DNA of 64,000 nt from Acorus gramineus (lineage: Eukaryota > Streptophyta > Magnoliopsida > Acorales > Acoraceae), in NCBI GenBank assembly GCA_030737835.1, contig CM060853.1, positions 806,001-870,000 of the forward strand, in the 5' to 3' direction. Positions 10,946 through 21,150 of the stretch are shown piece by piece; positions within the stretch are counted from its first letter, which is position 1; every line of letters starts with the position of its first letter. Under the pieces are notes generated by a model. The model was not told the origin of the DNA and did no database searches. It saw only the letters and a program-made list of their open reading frames with translations. The translations under genes were made by a program, and so were the position numbers.

Positions 10946-12667
10946 ATTGTTATCCTTTGTGGTTTTGGTAATGAGATTGTGGATGTTAAGGATTTCCTGG
11001 TTCTGGTCAATATTGTCTGTGATGCATGGGTTGTGCCGTTCACTGAGCGTGTGGCTCACCCCTCGCACAATATTTTTCTTCAGTGTCATCTGAGTCGGAT
11101 CTGGAGGAGGAGCTCCCCGAGGGACTTCATCAGTAGCGGAGTAGCGCCACGTCCCGCGAGTATCAGAGGCTATCAGCATCCCTTGTACCTGTATGTATTA
11201 TTTTCCGTGCTTGGGCACGTGTTTGTGTTGTATTTGGATGTCTTTGTATGTATATTGGCTCTCACAGGACATGTGATTATGTATGGAGTCTGTAGTGTGT
11301 TTTGATTACAGATTCAGTATTTAGCTTCCGCATTTGGTGTATATATCATGTCAGTCCTGCTTTTGTTGTCTGTGTGTCATTCTGGTTGCTTGTGTATGAC
11401 ATATTATTGACCTCCTGTGTAGATTCTGATATTTTATATACACTTGCCGCGTCTCGGGGACGCCCGGGGCGTGACATTATTTATGCACGAGAGCAGAGGT
11501 AACTCCCCGCGTCAGAGCGACGCATCTGTGCGGGAGTTCAAAAGTATTCGATATCAGCGGTATGTGATTATCGAGAGTAGTTGATCTAGGTGGTTCGCAT
11601 TGTGAGCATGGAATCCTTCTCCCCTTCATCGGATCCGTGTTGAAGCTACCCGACGTTGAAGCTGTCCTGATAGAGGGCTCCCACCTGTAGGTACTACCGA
11701 TGCGTTCTGCAGATGTACTGATCATGGGAGTATACTAGGTAGAGGCTACCCGAGAGAGGGCTACCGGATGACGAAGGGTGTAGAGCAGAAGGATTTATCC
11801 CAAAAGTCCCTAGGGTCACCCCTCTGGGGGCTAGGGTGAGGATGAGTTGGGAGTCACGTGTTCATGTGACTTTTATACCCATCAAGTATACTCTGGGTAT
11901 GTTACGCCTAATGCATGAGGTATCGTAGTGTATCTCTACCTCATAGCAGAAGGACTTGTTGTACTATGTTATGTCTAACGCTTGAGGTATCGTAGTGTAT
12001 CTCTACCTCGAGCTGTTAGACTTGTTGTAAACTATTATCCAGTAACACCATGTGTTATGGTTAATAGTTTGTTCCTCCCCAAGAGTCCCAAGAGTCTCCC
12101 TCTGGGAATGAGGGTGAGCGTGAGGTTGGTCGCGCCGCCGCGTGACCTAGTTATCCATTGGGTTTTCACCCATGTTTTTTATTGGAAGGAATTTGCCTTA
12201 GTATTGAATTGTTGTGTAGGTGCTTGGCTTTTTGCCACTCACTGAGCTTGTAGCTCATCCCTCGCGTACTGTTTCTTCCATAGGGGTGATGTTGGGTGTG
12301 GAGCTCGAGCTTCCCTGTGGCGTGGTCTTGTGTGCGTGGAGCGTCCCATCTGGCGGTTAGCGAGAGCTAGGCTGTCAGTAGTCCTAGTGTCATTGATGTA
12401 TTGTTAATCGTGCGTGTTGCATTGGTTGTATTTTATTTGGACTAGACTTAGCTCTCACAGAACAATGATTGTGTATTCGGGTCTGTAATAATATTTTGGT
12501 TTACAGACATAGTTGGTATTTTATGCTTTCGCTTTTCAGTTAGCTATCCTTTATCTTTGTCTTGCCACCTTGTATGTTGTTGTTGGAGTCTTTATTAACC
12601 TTAGGTATTGATAACTGATATTATATATATTGCCACGTCTCGGGGACGGCCGCCCTGAGGCGTGACA

Positions 12668-12773
12668 TACATGGGGCCTATGTAATGGGGCTTGTGACAT
12701 TAGGTATTTGTTCCATGCCACCTCATGGGACATACAATGGGGCCTATAAGATGGGGACTGAGAATAGTTTTTG
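12668..12773 (+). mobile_element. Right ends of two Mutator-like elements (E1 and an older relative)
   Basis: After B1 the E1 right TIR resumes (GGGGCCTATG ... GGGGCTTGTGAC, to about 12709). It is followed directly by a second copy of the family's right end: GCCACCTCATGGG at 12717-12729, GGGGCCTATAAG and GGGGACTGAGAATAG, ending about 12773. Two consecutive right ends suggest E1 inserted into or beside an older member of the same family. Confidence 0.6.
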
Positions 12774-12893
12774 GGGTTAAAAATACGAAAAAAAACTCTT
12801 TGTAAATGATGATTTTATCCCTTTGAATAGATTATAAAACCTATCGGAAGGGAAAAATCATCATTTATAGACGAATTTTCGTATTTTTAACAT
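12774..12893. repeat. 120-bp fold-back hairpin
   Basis: GGTTAAAAATACGAA at the left pairs with TTCGTATTTTTAAC at the right, and TAAATGATGATTTTATCCCTT pairs with AAGGGAAAAATCATCATTTA. The arms are about 45 bp with a short loop around 12820-12850. It could be a small MITE. Stem length is also in the range of plant small-RNA precursors, but no more can be said. Confidence 0.7.
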
Positions 12894-13290
12894 TTTGTAG
12901 GGTTTTTTTGGTATACTGCGTTTTCAGCCAAGGTTAACCAAATAGAATATTCACATAATATTTCTCATCAATCAACAAAAATTTAACTCAAGGAGCTATT
13001 TGGATTTACATAGGTTTTTTCAGGGGATTATATGAATTTCGGACAGTTTAAAGAGGGTTATATGGATTTTCCCATATATATAAATTTTAAGAAAATGAAA
13101 CTACCTATGCTTGGACTACAAGATGGATTGAGTGCAACATTTTCCATAAGTTCAGGGTGCGTTGATACACTTAGTCCGTTTTATAGTCCATTTTGCTGCC
13201 CTATACACTCTGATATCATAGTATATGCTGCACTATCATAGTACATGGGGTTCTATCATAATGTATGACACAAATTTGGATGGAGTGATC
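12894..13290. other. Intergenic, dispersed repeat fragments
   Basis: No gene is seen. The stretch 12990-13080 contains GGTTATATGGATTT-type sequence that also occurs near 32320-32410, so it belongs to an uncharacterised dispersed repeat. Confidence 0.4.
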
Positions 13291-15400
13291 ATTGCGCATC
13301 ACTCCTGCACGCCCCCCACGTGCCCACGTCTGGCTTATGCAGTCTAATCCTTGCCCACGCCTGGTTCATGCGCCCTCGTGTTTGCCCACGTCCGTTTCTC
13401 ACGCACGTGTCAACCACCACGCATCTCCCCCACGTTCCTTGCAAGGTCAGATCCCTTCTGAGTGTCCATGTGTCCCCCGAGTCATCGCGCACTCGGTGCA
13501 CATCTTAGGACACAACTGGCCACGCCGCATTGGATCTCCCGAGTCCGTCCGGCAGATCCCATGACTTTGCCTGGACAAGATGTCTGGCACTCCAGACACG
13601 TTACCCGACACTCCCGGTCGAGGTTCCCGATGCTCCTAGTTGAGTTTATCCGGTATTTTCAGATGAATTGCCTGACACTCCTGGTCAGGGCTTCTGAAGC
13701 TCCCAGCCTAGTTGCCCGACAAGCCCACGTCATTGCGCCCGTGGTGTCGACTCATTTGGATCATGTTTCTCGTTCATGCCTCCGTGTATGACTGGGACCT
13801 GTTCCAGCCATCCCCACATGTCTCCAAGCCACATACACATCCCACTCGTCTTGGCATGTCCGCAAGCCATTGTGCACTTGCACACAAACATGCCTGGCGC
13901 GTGTCCCCTCCATGTGCCATGAGTTTTAGGGTGTGACAAGCCTTCCCCACCCATTGAGTCTGACGTCCTTGTCAGAGCAACCTTTGAGTCACCACTCCTC
14001 CGCTGAGTGACTGTGAAACCCTGATGAGGCTCCACATATTCCCACGACTTAAGGCACCAGTCATTTGGCCCTCGCGCGATCCCTCCTGGATCTGCATTGT
14101 CCCGAGCCCACCAATAGTCTCACAAGTCGACCCACCCGCCGACTTGAACGTTGACGCTTCCCGGCACGTCAACAATGGGTTCTGCCTCCGAGTTCACCGC
14201 AAAGATGCGGTAAGACTCCTTGGTGAGCGCAAGTCCCCACTTGCGCACAACTTTCTATAGATAAAGTTGTGCGTGGTGCACTCTCACCAACGCTCTAGGA
14301 GGCTTCCCACTCCTACCGCGTCAAGGTTCATCATGCCACCCTTCCTGAGGGCCCTCTTCCAGTCACAGTGCGCTCAAGAGTTGGAGGGGATTGACTTGCA
14401 CACAATCCCTGGCTGATGATGAATCTGCTTCCTTGACAACCAAGGCATTCAGCTTCTCATTCTTGGGACAGTTTCGGGCACGATGGGGCCCTCCGCAAAG
14501 GAGACAGCCATCCCTAGATTTAGTTGCCTGTCCCCCATCAGAGGCGTCCCAATCCTTCTTGCCGTCAGTTTTTCCACCCTTCTGGAGTTTCTCTTTGGGC
14601 TTCCCCACACCTTCTTCCCTGGAAGGTTCAGGCTATTTGTAGTCCACAAGAGCATCTGCTGCCGCCATTGCCGCTGGAACGTACTTGACTCCTTAGTGCC
14701 TCAATTCATTATGGGCCCAGTTCTGCAACCCAGACATGAAATTGAAGAGTTTGTCTTCCTCAGACATGTTCTTGATGTCCAACATCAAGGAGGAAAACTT
14801 CTTCACATACTCACGCACACTCCCCGTGTGCTTGAGCTTTCGAAGGGCATCCCACGCCACCCACGCCACGTTGGTAGGTAGGAACTGCTCCTTCATTTCT
14901 TTGACAAGGGCCTCCCACGTCACGATGACCAGGCGAGTTGCATCCTCCGTCCGAGTACATGCTCGCAAGGTCACCATCTCATTCTCTGGAGTGTAGATCG
15001 CCTTGAAATAGTGATCCACATCCCAGAGAAAGTTCTCGAGTTCTTTGGCACTCTGAGCTCCATCGAACGATTTCGGTTCAGGGACTTTGGGACTCCGATG
15101 TCTGGTCTCGCCTGAGACAGATGTCTCCTTCAAGTGGCGCTTGACCAACACAACGTCATCGGCTAGTTTGCCACAGGAGGAATAGAAGCCTTCGGAAGTG
15201 GAGGCTAGGTCGTCTTGGGGCCCCTTGAATTTTGACTCCCAAGTATCGACTAGCTCCACCGTTGTTGCCTCCACCACAGCAACTCTTTCGGCCAAAGTGA
15301 CATGCTTTGCCTCCAGATCCTCCATCCGCTCCTCCATGCACCCAACTCGCTCTGCCAAAGTGCCTCCAGCCATTGAAGACTGGTTCTGATACCAACTCAT
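13291..15400 (-). pseudogene. Decayed LTR-retrotransposon gag-protease fragment (Ty3/Gypsy type)
   Basis: Read on the minus strand. A 235-codon ORF from 15400 to 14693 has a coiled-coil-like N-terminus (LAERVGCMEERMEDLE), then the retrotransposon gag core (FLWDVDHYFKAI, KLKHTGSVREYVKKFSSLM). After a frame break near 14690 a second ORF (14608-14363) has a zinc knuckle CLLCGGPHRARNC at 14506-14468, the CX2CX3HX4C variant common in plant elements. Protease-like sequence (LGLALTKESYRIFAVNSEAE) lies about 14235-14150 in broken frames. 13291-13950 is GC-rich with no recognisable domain. No reverse transcriptase, integrase or LTR is attached, so it is a relic. Assignment to Ty3/Gypsy rests on gag and zinc-knuckle style. 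Confidence 0.8.
15382..15394 (-). other. Primer-binding-site-like sequence (initiator tRNA-Met)
   Basis: The minus strand reads TGGTATCAGAACC. Its first ten bases equal the usual plant PBS complementary to the 3' end of initiator tRNA-Met (TGGTATCAGA). It lies at the start of the gag ORF, where a PBS should be. The 5' LTR that should follow on the right is absent; the sequence there belongs to another dispersed repeat. Confidence 0.6.
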
Positions 15401-15708
15401 ATACCTCGTTAGATGTTGTATATATCACATTAAATATTTTCTTACACTTACTAAAAACAGGTTCATTCAACTCGAAATGAAGCTATATGCACTTTTTTTT
15501 ATCAAAGCATATACCTCATTAGATGATGTTTACTATTTAAATTAATAAAAACACGTGATGTCTAATTTTGATCGGTAAATGTAACGAAGTCTAACATTCT
15601 CCTTTTCCAATCAGGTATATGGATGTGTATGTAAATGGGCTTATATAAAAGGAAAGGAAGAAACCATTGTGTGTGTGTGTGTGTTCTGTCGGGAAAGAAA
15701 AAAAAACA
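15401..15708. repeat. Dispersed ATACCTCNTTAGATG repeat fragments
   Basis: The words ATATACCTCGTTAGATG (near 15400) and GCATATACCTCATTAGATG (near 15505) recur near 49500-49640 and 56760-56910 with flanking T-rich sequence. No coding content. A (GT)n run is at 15667-15684. Confidence 0.5.
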
Positions 15709-18460
15709 GGGGAATTGTTCAAATACCCCTGGGCCAAACCATCTATTTTTTCCATACCCCTTGATCTGGGGGAATTTTTTTTTCCCAGCTTTTTGGTCCC
15801 CTTGTTTTTTTACCCCTCCCACTGCCACCTCACATTTTCCTTCCACTTATACTCTTCTCTCCCATTTCTCAACCAAATCGATCAAACTCCTCACAAATCT
15901 TCTCACCTTCTACCTCAAAGCACCGAATCGATTCAACAACCCCCCATTGGTATCCCCTTGTTCTCCAGAGGTCATTGCGATTACAAAACTGCCTGTTTTG
16001 AAACGGAGTCCTCTATCTCCTTTACAAACCCTCTCACACTATAAAACCCTCTCATTCTACAAACCCTCTCATTGAAACCCAACGCCCACAATCACCGACC
16101 TCCATCTCTCCCTCTTTGGCCATTGCACCAGTGATCACCTTCTCTGTCCCACCTCTCCAACCACCTTCAAATCAGCCACCTGCAAATTTCTGTAATTTCT
16201 AAGTATTGTTATGCTAATGGTTTTTGTGTTTATCAAGCTTATCAAGTAATTAACATACTTTCCAATGCCACTTGAATCAATTTATCAAGTAAAGGATGGT
16301 TTAGAGGTTCTTTGAGAGAGGACATCTGCGAAATTTTTTAAGTGAATATAAACTGTGTATAAGAAGTTCTAGTTTTCTTTCAATAGTTGTTCATTTATAG
16401 TAATATTTTGTATTTGGTTTGTAATATCTTGTAAGTGGTCATTCTATCTATGTAATTGATCATTATAAATTTGTATCTATTTATTCACTCAGTGTATGTG
16501 ATCATTAGATTTCTATGTACTAATTTCTTGTATATATCTTACACAGAATAGGTGAAAATTGTTATTTAAATAGTTTTTCAATACCACTTGAACCATCTTT
16601 AAATAATTTGCCAATCACTCTTTATTTCTTGTTCAATATTTATACTATTTTTCTTAGTGTATGTCAATTAGTTTAGAAGTTCTTTGAGAGAGAATGTCTA
16701 TGAAACTTTTCAAGTGAATATAAACTGTGCATAAGAAGTCTCAGTTTCCTTTCAGTAGTTATTCACTTATAGTAGTATTCTGTATTTGGTTTGTAATATC
16801 CTGTAAATGGTCATTCTATCTATGTAATTGGTTATTATAAATCTGTATATGTAACTATTTATTCATTCAGTGTATATGATCATTAGATTTCTGTGTACTA
16901 ATTTCCTGTATATATATCTTACACAGAAGAGGTGGAGATGGTTATTTAAATAGTTTTCCAATGCCACTTAAACCATCTTTAAATAATTTATCAATCACTC
17001 TTTACTTTCTTGTTCAGTGTTTATACTCTTTTTCTGAGTGTATGTCAATTAGTTTACAAGTTCTTTTAGAGATGACATCTATAAAACTTTTCAAGTGAAT
17101 ATAAACTGTGTATAAGAAATCCTAGTTTCCTTTCTCTAGTTATTAATTTATAGTATTATTCTATAATTGGTTTTTAATATCTTGTAAGTGGTCATTCTAT
17201 TTATGTAATTGGTTATTATAAATCTGTAATTATTTATTCACTCAGTGTATGTGGTCATTAGATTTCTGTGTACTAATTTTTTGTATATATCCTACACAGA
17301 GGATGTGGAGATGATTATTTAAATAGTGTTTAATGCCACTTGAACCATCTTTAAATTTCAATGCCAATCACTATTTACTTTTCTATTCAGTGTTTATACT
17401 CTTTTTCTAAGTGTATGTTAGTAAAGGATGGTTTAGAAGTTCTTTGAGAGAGGACATCTATGGAACTTTTCAAATGAATATAAATTGTGTATAAGAAATC
17501 CTAGTTTCCATTATGTAATTGTTCAATTATAGTGTTATTCTGTAATTGATTTGTACTATCCTGTAAGTGGTCATTCTATTCATGTAATTGATTATTATAA
17601 ATCTGTAACTATCTATTCACTCAGTATATGTAGTCATTAGATTTTTGTGTACTAATTTTCTGTATATATATCTTACACAAAGGAGGTGGAGATGGTTTTT
17701 TAAATAGTTTTCCAATGCCACTTGATCCATTTTTAAATAATTTATCAATCACTCTTTACTTTCATGTTCAGTGTTTATATTTTTTTTCTGGGTGTATCTC
17801 AGTAAATGATGGTTTAGAAGTTAACTAAGAGAGGAAATCTATTAAATTTTTCAAGTGAATATAAATTATGTATAAGAAGTCTTAGTTTTATTTCTGTAGT
17901 TGTTCACTTATATTATTATTTTGTAATTGGTTTGTAGGTTTCTGTAAGTAGTTATTCTATTTTAGTAATTGTTTATTATAAATCTGTAACTATTTATTCA
18001 CTCAGAATGTATTTTACAGATCGGATGGTAAGATCGGACGGTGGCAGATCGGCCTAGTCTGACTATCCAATCAGTGAACGATGATGATTGGAGAACAGTG
18101 AGCTGCGATGATAGGAGGTTTGTGCGTGGCGATGGTGGGAGAGAAGGTGGGAGATCAGTTCAGTGGGAGATCGGTGGGAACGACGAGCGAATAGATTTGA
18201 TGGGAATACAAGAAGGGAACGACGTTACCGATTTGAGGAAGTTTTTTATTTGATTTGGGGTTTTTTTTCTTGGTGATTTGGGGGAGAAATGGGAGAGAAA
18301 GAGAGCAGTGGGAGGGAAAGGACAAATTTAAAAGGAAAATGTGAACTTATTGTGGGAGGTGTACAAAAACAAGGAGACCAAAAAATAGAAACAAAAAATA
18401 AAACTTCCTATATCAAGGGACATTCAAAAAATAGAGGGCTTAGTCCAAAGGCACGTGAAA
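15709..18460. mobile_element. TIR element (F) with internal tandem array
   Basis: Long inverted terminal repeats: the reverse complement of 15709-15870 matches 18285-18460. Both arms contain, reading inward to outward on the right, GAGAAATGGGAGAGAA, GGAAAATGTGA, CAAGG(G/A)GACCAAAAA and ATAGA(T/G)GG. The interior holds five ~380-bp tandem copies. No transposase is present, so it is non-autonomous. Long TIRs fit Mutator-like elements. The A-rich flanks (AAAGAAAAAAAA on both sides) could be a target duplication but are low-complexity. The right end lies about 220 bp upstream of the NOI-like start codon. Confidence 0.7.
16310..18005. repeat. Tandem array, five ~380-bp units
   Basis: The landmark AAGTGAATATAAA begins near 16340, 16712, 17093, 17472 and 17853, giving periods of about 372, 381, 379 and 381 bp. 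Other landmarks (GGTCATTCTAT, TTATTCACTCAGTGTATG, CTTACACAGA, AGTTCTTTGAGAGAG) repeat in the same order. Unit divergence looks modest. The array is AT-rich with no ORF. Confidence 0.85.
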
Positions 18461-18564
18461 AGAAAAAAAAGAGAGAGAGACGTGTGAGGGACGTGTCAAC
18501 CTCGTCGTCTCTATTACTTTCCCTTCCTTTCTTTTCGCTGTCCCCCCTTTTTTGTTTTTTATCC

Positions 18565-18572
18565 TTATAAGA
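18565..18572 (+). promoter_or_regulatory. Possible TATA box of the NOI-like gene
   Basis: TTATAAGA, followed by a CT-rich leader (18630-18660) typical of plant 5' UTRs, about 110 bp before the start codon. The fit to the TATA consensus is moderate. Confidence 0.35.
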
Positions 18573-18682
18573 CCCGGTCTTCCTCGTTTGTTCTTCTCCT
18601 AAAGAAAACCAAACCAAAAACAAAAAAGTAATTTTGCTCTCTTCCTCCTCTCTCTCTCTCCGACCAAACTCGAAATCCATTC

Positions 18683-20683
18683 ATGTCGTCGGTAAGTTTT
18701 GTTTGGGTTATTTTGGTTTGGTTTCATTGGTTTTGAGGAATGAATGATTTTGGTGTTTTGGGTATATGTTTTTTGTGAGGATTTGAATGTTTGTTTGGAA
18801 GGATGGGTATTGATATAGGATTTTTAAAAAAAACTTTTATGACTTGTGATGATGCATTTTGAATTTACATCTCTCTTTTAGGAATGGATTGTACAGATCG
18901 GAATTTTTGGATTATAATAATGAATTTGTTACTTTATTGTTATGCATGGTTTTTGAAATGTATTGATTTTGGACCTATGAAGGTTTCTTTCTGTCTCTGC
19001 AAAATGAATAAATAGAACAATTGTATGAGGTGCCAATTTTGGTGGTTCTTGTGGAGATTTGAATATTTGGGTAATCTGCATTAGATTTTATGTATATATT
19101 GAAACATGAAAACTCATCTGAAAAAAATTGAAAAAAGAGATTGGAAGAATGAAAAGAAAAGAAAGCTAATGTTTATGATTTTGGAATTTTGGATGTGTTA
19201 GGTGATTTTTGTTCTTTTTTTATTTGGAGGTATTGAATGATGATTAGAAGACATTATGCTTGATTAGTCTTTGTGAAAATGTCAATACATGCAGCCTATC
19301 AGACAATACTCCTTGAAATTTTGGACATCAGCTTTAATTCGATTCTGAAAGAAAAACAAAATTGATTGTTTAGTATGAATAAATTAGAATGATTATAAGC
19401 AGAGGAGATAATGCCTAGAAATATAATGAAACAAACACAAAAAGACAATCAAATATGAAATCATCTGATCCTCTATTATATTACTTAATAACCATTTTAT
19501 GATGCCCAAATAGTTATGTGAATCCAAGTAGGGGGTAGAATTTTCTAGCTTAGGCTCTGCAGATGCAGCATATTATTTGAAATTTCTACAACGTGAATTC
19601 CATTTGAGAATCAGATCATTTTATCAATGGTTGTTGACATGGTTTGGATGCAGCAGGACAAGGGTCGGCCATTGCCGAAATTCGGCGAATGGGATGTGAA
19701 CAATCCTGCCTCGGCCGAGGGGTTCACCGTGATATTCAACAAGGCTCGAGACGAGAAGAAGACCAGCACCAGCACGAGCACGGGGGCTGTGGCATCACCA
19801 CGGAGGAACGGCGGAGGAGGAGGAAGTAAAAGAGAAGATACCTATGATTATCCTAAAAGGGTACAATTTCTTGGTTCCCTGTTTTTTTTTTTTTTTTTGT
19901 ATCTTAATTAGTGAATAATATTCTAACCAACACTATTTGGAAGGTATGTTATATACCCTTCAAATGAATGTATATACCTGACTGGTTCCAGAATCCTAGA
20001 TAAATGAACCAACGGAGCACCAGTTATAGACATTTCCAACTGAAATGACCAGTGGCTTGCCTGCACCATTCCATTTACTTGATCCAATTAGCTGATTTGT
20101 ATTCAAATGCCGTAGCGATCAAGTAGCAAACGTGTATAATACACTAATGTCGCAAGATAAGTATGTTATTCACTACCATGTGAGCGTTAGGATATGGATC
20201 AAATAGTTTAACATATGTATCTGATCCTAAATTTTTCGGATACATATGTTTTTCAAATAATTAATATGTCAGGATAACAACATTAGTTGAGTTGCTGAAA
20301 TTACATGTTAGGTATGGAAAATGGTGCAATTAGAAAAATTTAAAGTTATAATCAACACTCTAGGACTTCTCACCTCTTAAGAGATCATAGAAAGAGAGTG
20401 AAATTAAGTTTGAGGGTTATTTTACAAGATAATTGACTTTAAACAATATATTAGACAAAGATATATAAGTTTATAATAAGTTTTGGATTCAAATATTTTT
20501 CCAAAGCGGATACCTTGAAATCCGTATTTATTTTAATATGGGGTATATATGATTTTTATGGATGTTTTTCAAATACTTGACTGAAATGAATGACTCATGA
20601 AAGCGGAATATGTAAATTTCAGTTTAAGAATTCTTATCATTGTTTATTCTGAATTGCAGAATAAGTGGTTCTGCTGCGGTTGA
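18683..20683 (+). CDS. NOI/RIN4-domain protein, 78-79 aa, three exons
   Basis: Exons 18683-18691, 19654-19860 and 20660-20683 are joined by GT-AG introns (GTAAGT; GTACAA...TTGCAG). The product begins MSS(Q)DKGRPLPKFGEWDVN and continues ASAEGFTVIFNKARDEKK, the NOI (nitrate-induced) domain that RIN4 carries. A Ser/Thr- and Gly-rich linker follows, with DTYDYPKR, and the C-terminus is NKWFCCG. In RIN4-family proteins such C-terminal cysteines are lipid-modified and anchor the protein to the plasma membrane, where RIN4 is guarded by immune receptors; what this small paralogue does is inference. The exon 2 acceptor is a CAGCAG tandem (19651-19656), so one Gln may be optional. Length matches small NOI proteins (about 70-80 aa). 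All splice phases are 0. No defect is seen. Confidence 0.88.
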
Positions 20684-21150
20684 AGATGTCGAATACGTGT
20701 TTGGAGAACGGTGTACTTCACTATATATGAAACCATAAATTTGCGTAGCACATCTGAAAGCTTTTACTGGGGACTCTTCTTGTGTTATTTAATCCTAGTT
20801 TTCTTCTGTTTTTAATTTTTATATTTGGTGGAAATGATAAGAGAGAAATGAGAAGCTTGAAAGAAAAAAGTGGCATTCCTTTGATCTATGTAGATGATTA
20901 GCAGTTTCTGCTGCAGAAGGTGCCAGTGTATGTTTGCCTTATTTATGTATGAAAATAGAACGTTGATATACTCAATCCCATTTGCAGTTCCATCCGTAGT
21001 CCGGAGGCATTTCTATAGTCGAACATACACTAGTGGAGTATATGCATTAAATGCTCCATTGGTGCAGTGTATGTTCAATAAAAAAATTTTATTTTTTAAA
21101 AAGATTAAAAAAAATCTTGATTTATCTAGCTATGTATTTCACTTTCATAA
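20684..21150 (+). other. Probable 3' UTR of the NOI-like gene
   Basis: Non-coding, AT-rich, with an AATAAA at 21078-21083 that could serve as polyadenylation signal. The Mutator-like element E4 begins right after it at 21151. Confidence 0.4.

Larger units (their letters stand above)
7952..11476 (+). mobile_element. Solo long LTR (family A, copy A2), nested in B1
   Basis: Begins TGTTATATTTGTGTCACTT at 7952 and ends GGGGCGTGACA at 11476 (3,525 bp). The TSD is exact: TTATT at 7947-7951 and 11477-11481. A TATA box is at 8216-8224, only 264 bp from the 5' end, so the U3-like part is very short. Putative introns run 8542-9896 and 9933-11083 around the 36-nt block 9897-9932. The first intron contains an extreme GC-rich, CpG-rich domain (about 8740-9760). 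The second carries three tandem ~80-bp G-quadruplex units. There is no protein domain; long ORFs in the GC-rich part are composition artefacts. Length and ends resemble long-LTR Ty3/Gypsy elements, but the lineage is not established. Confidence 0.88.
5459..12667 (+). mobile_element. Solo long LTR (family B, copy B1), interrupted by A2
   Basis: Begins TGTTGTGCC at 5459 and ends GAGGCGTGACA at 12667. The 5-bp target duplication is exact: TACAT at 5454-5458 and again at 12668-12672. Removing one TACAT and the element restores E1. Without nested A2 and its TSD the element is 3,679 bp. A TATA-like CTATAAAG lies near 5731. Donor TTG|GTAAGCC starts an intron at 6194, the acceptor ACAG ends at 6831, a 37-nt block (6832-6868) is ended by GTGAGT, and the last acceptor CATAG ends at 12283. 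TG...CA ends plus a 5-bp TSD fit an LTR. No gag-pol and no second LTR is seen, so this is best read as a solo LTR. Confidence 0.85.

Noticed and set aside
7952-11476. A2 as a complete short retrotransposon with its own LTRs
   Set aside because: No direct repeat links its first and last few hundred bases, and no PBS follows the left end; a solo LTR fits better.
16310-18005. CRISPR-like array
   Set aside because: Units are ~380 bp direct repeats without spacers, in eukaryotic DNA inside a TIR element.
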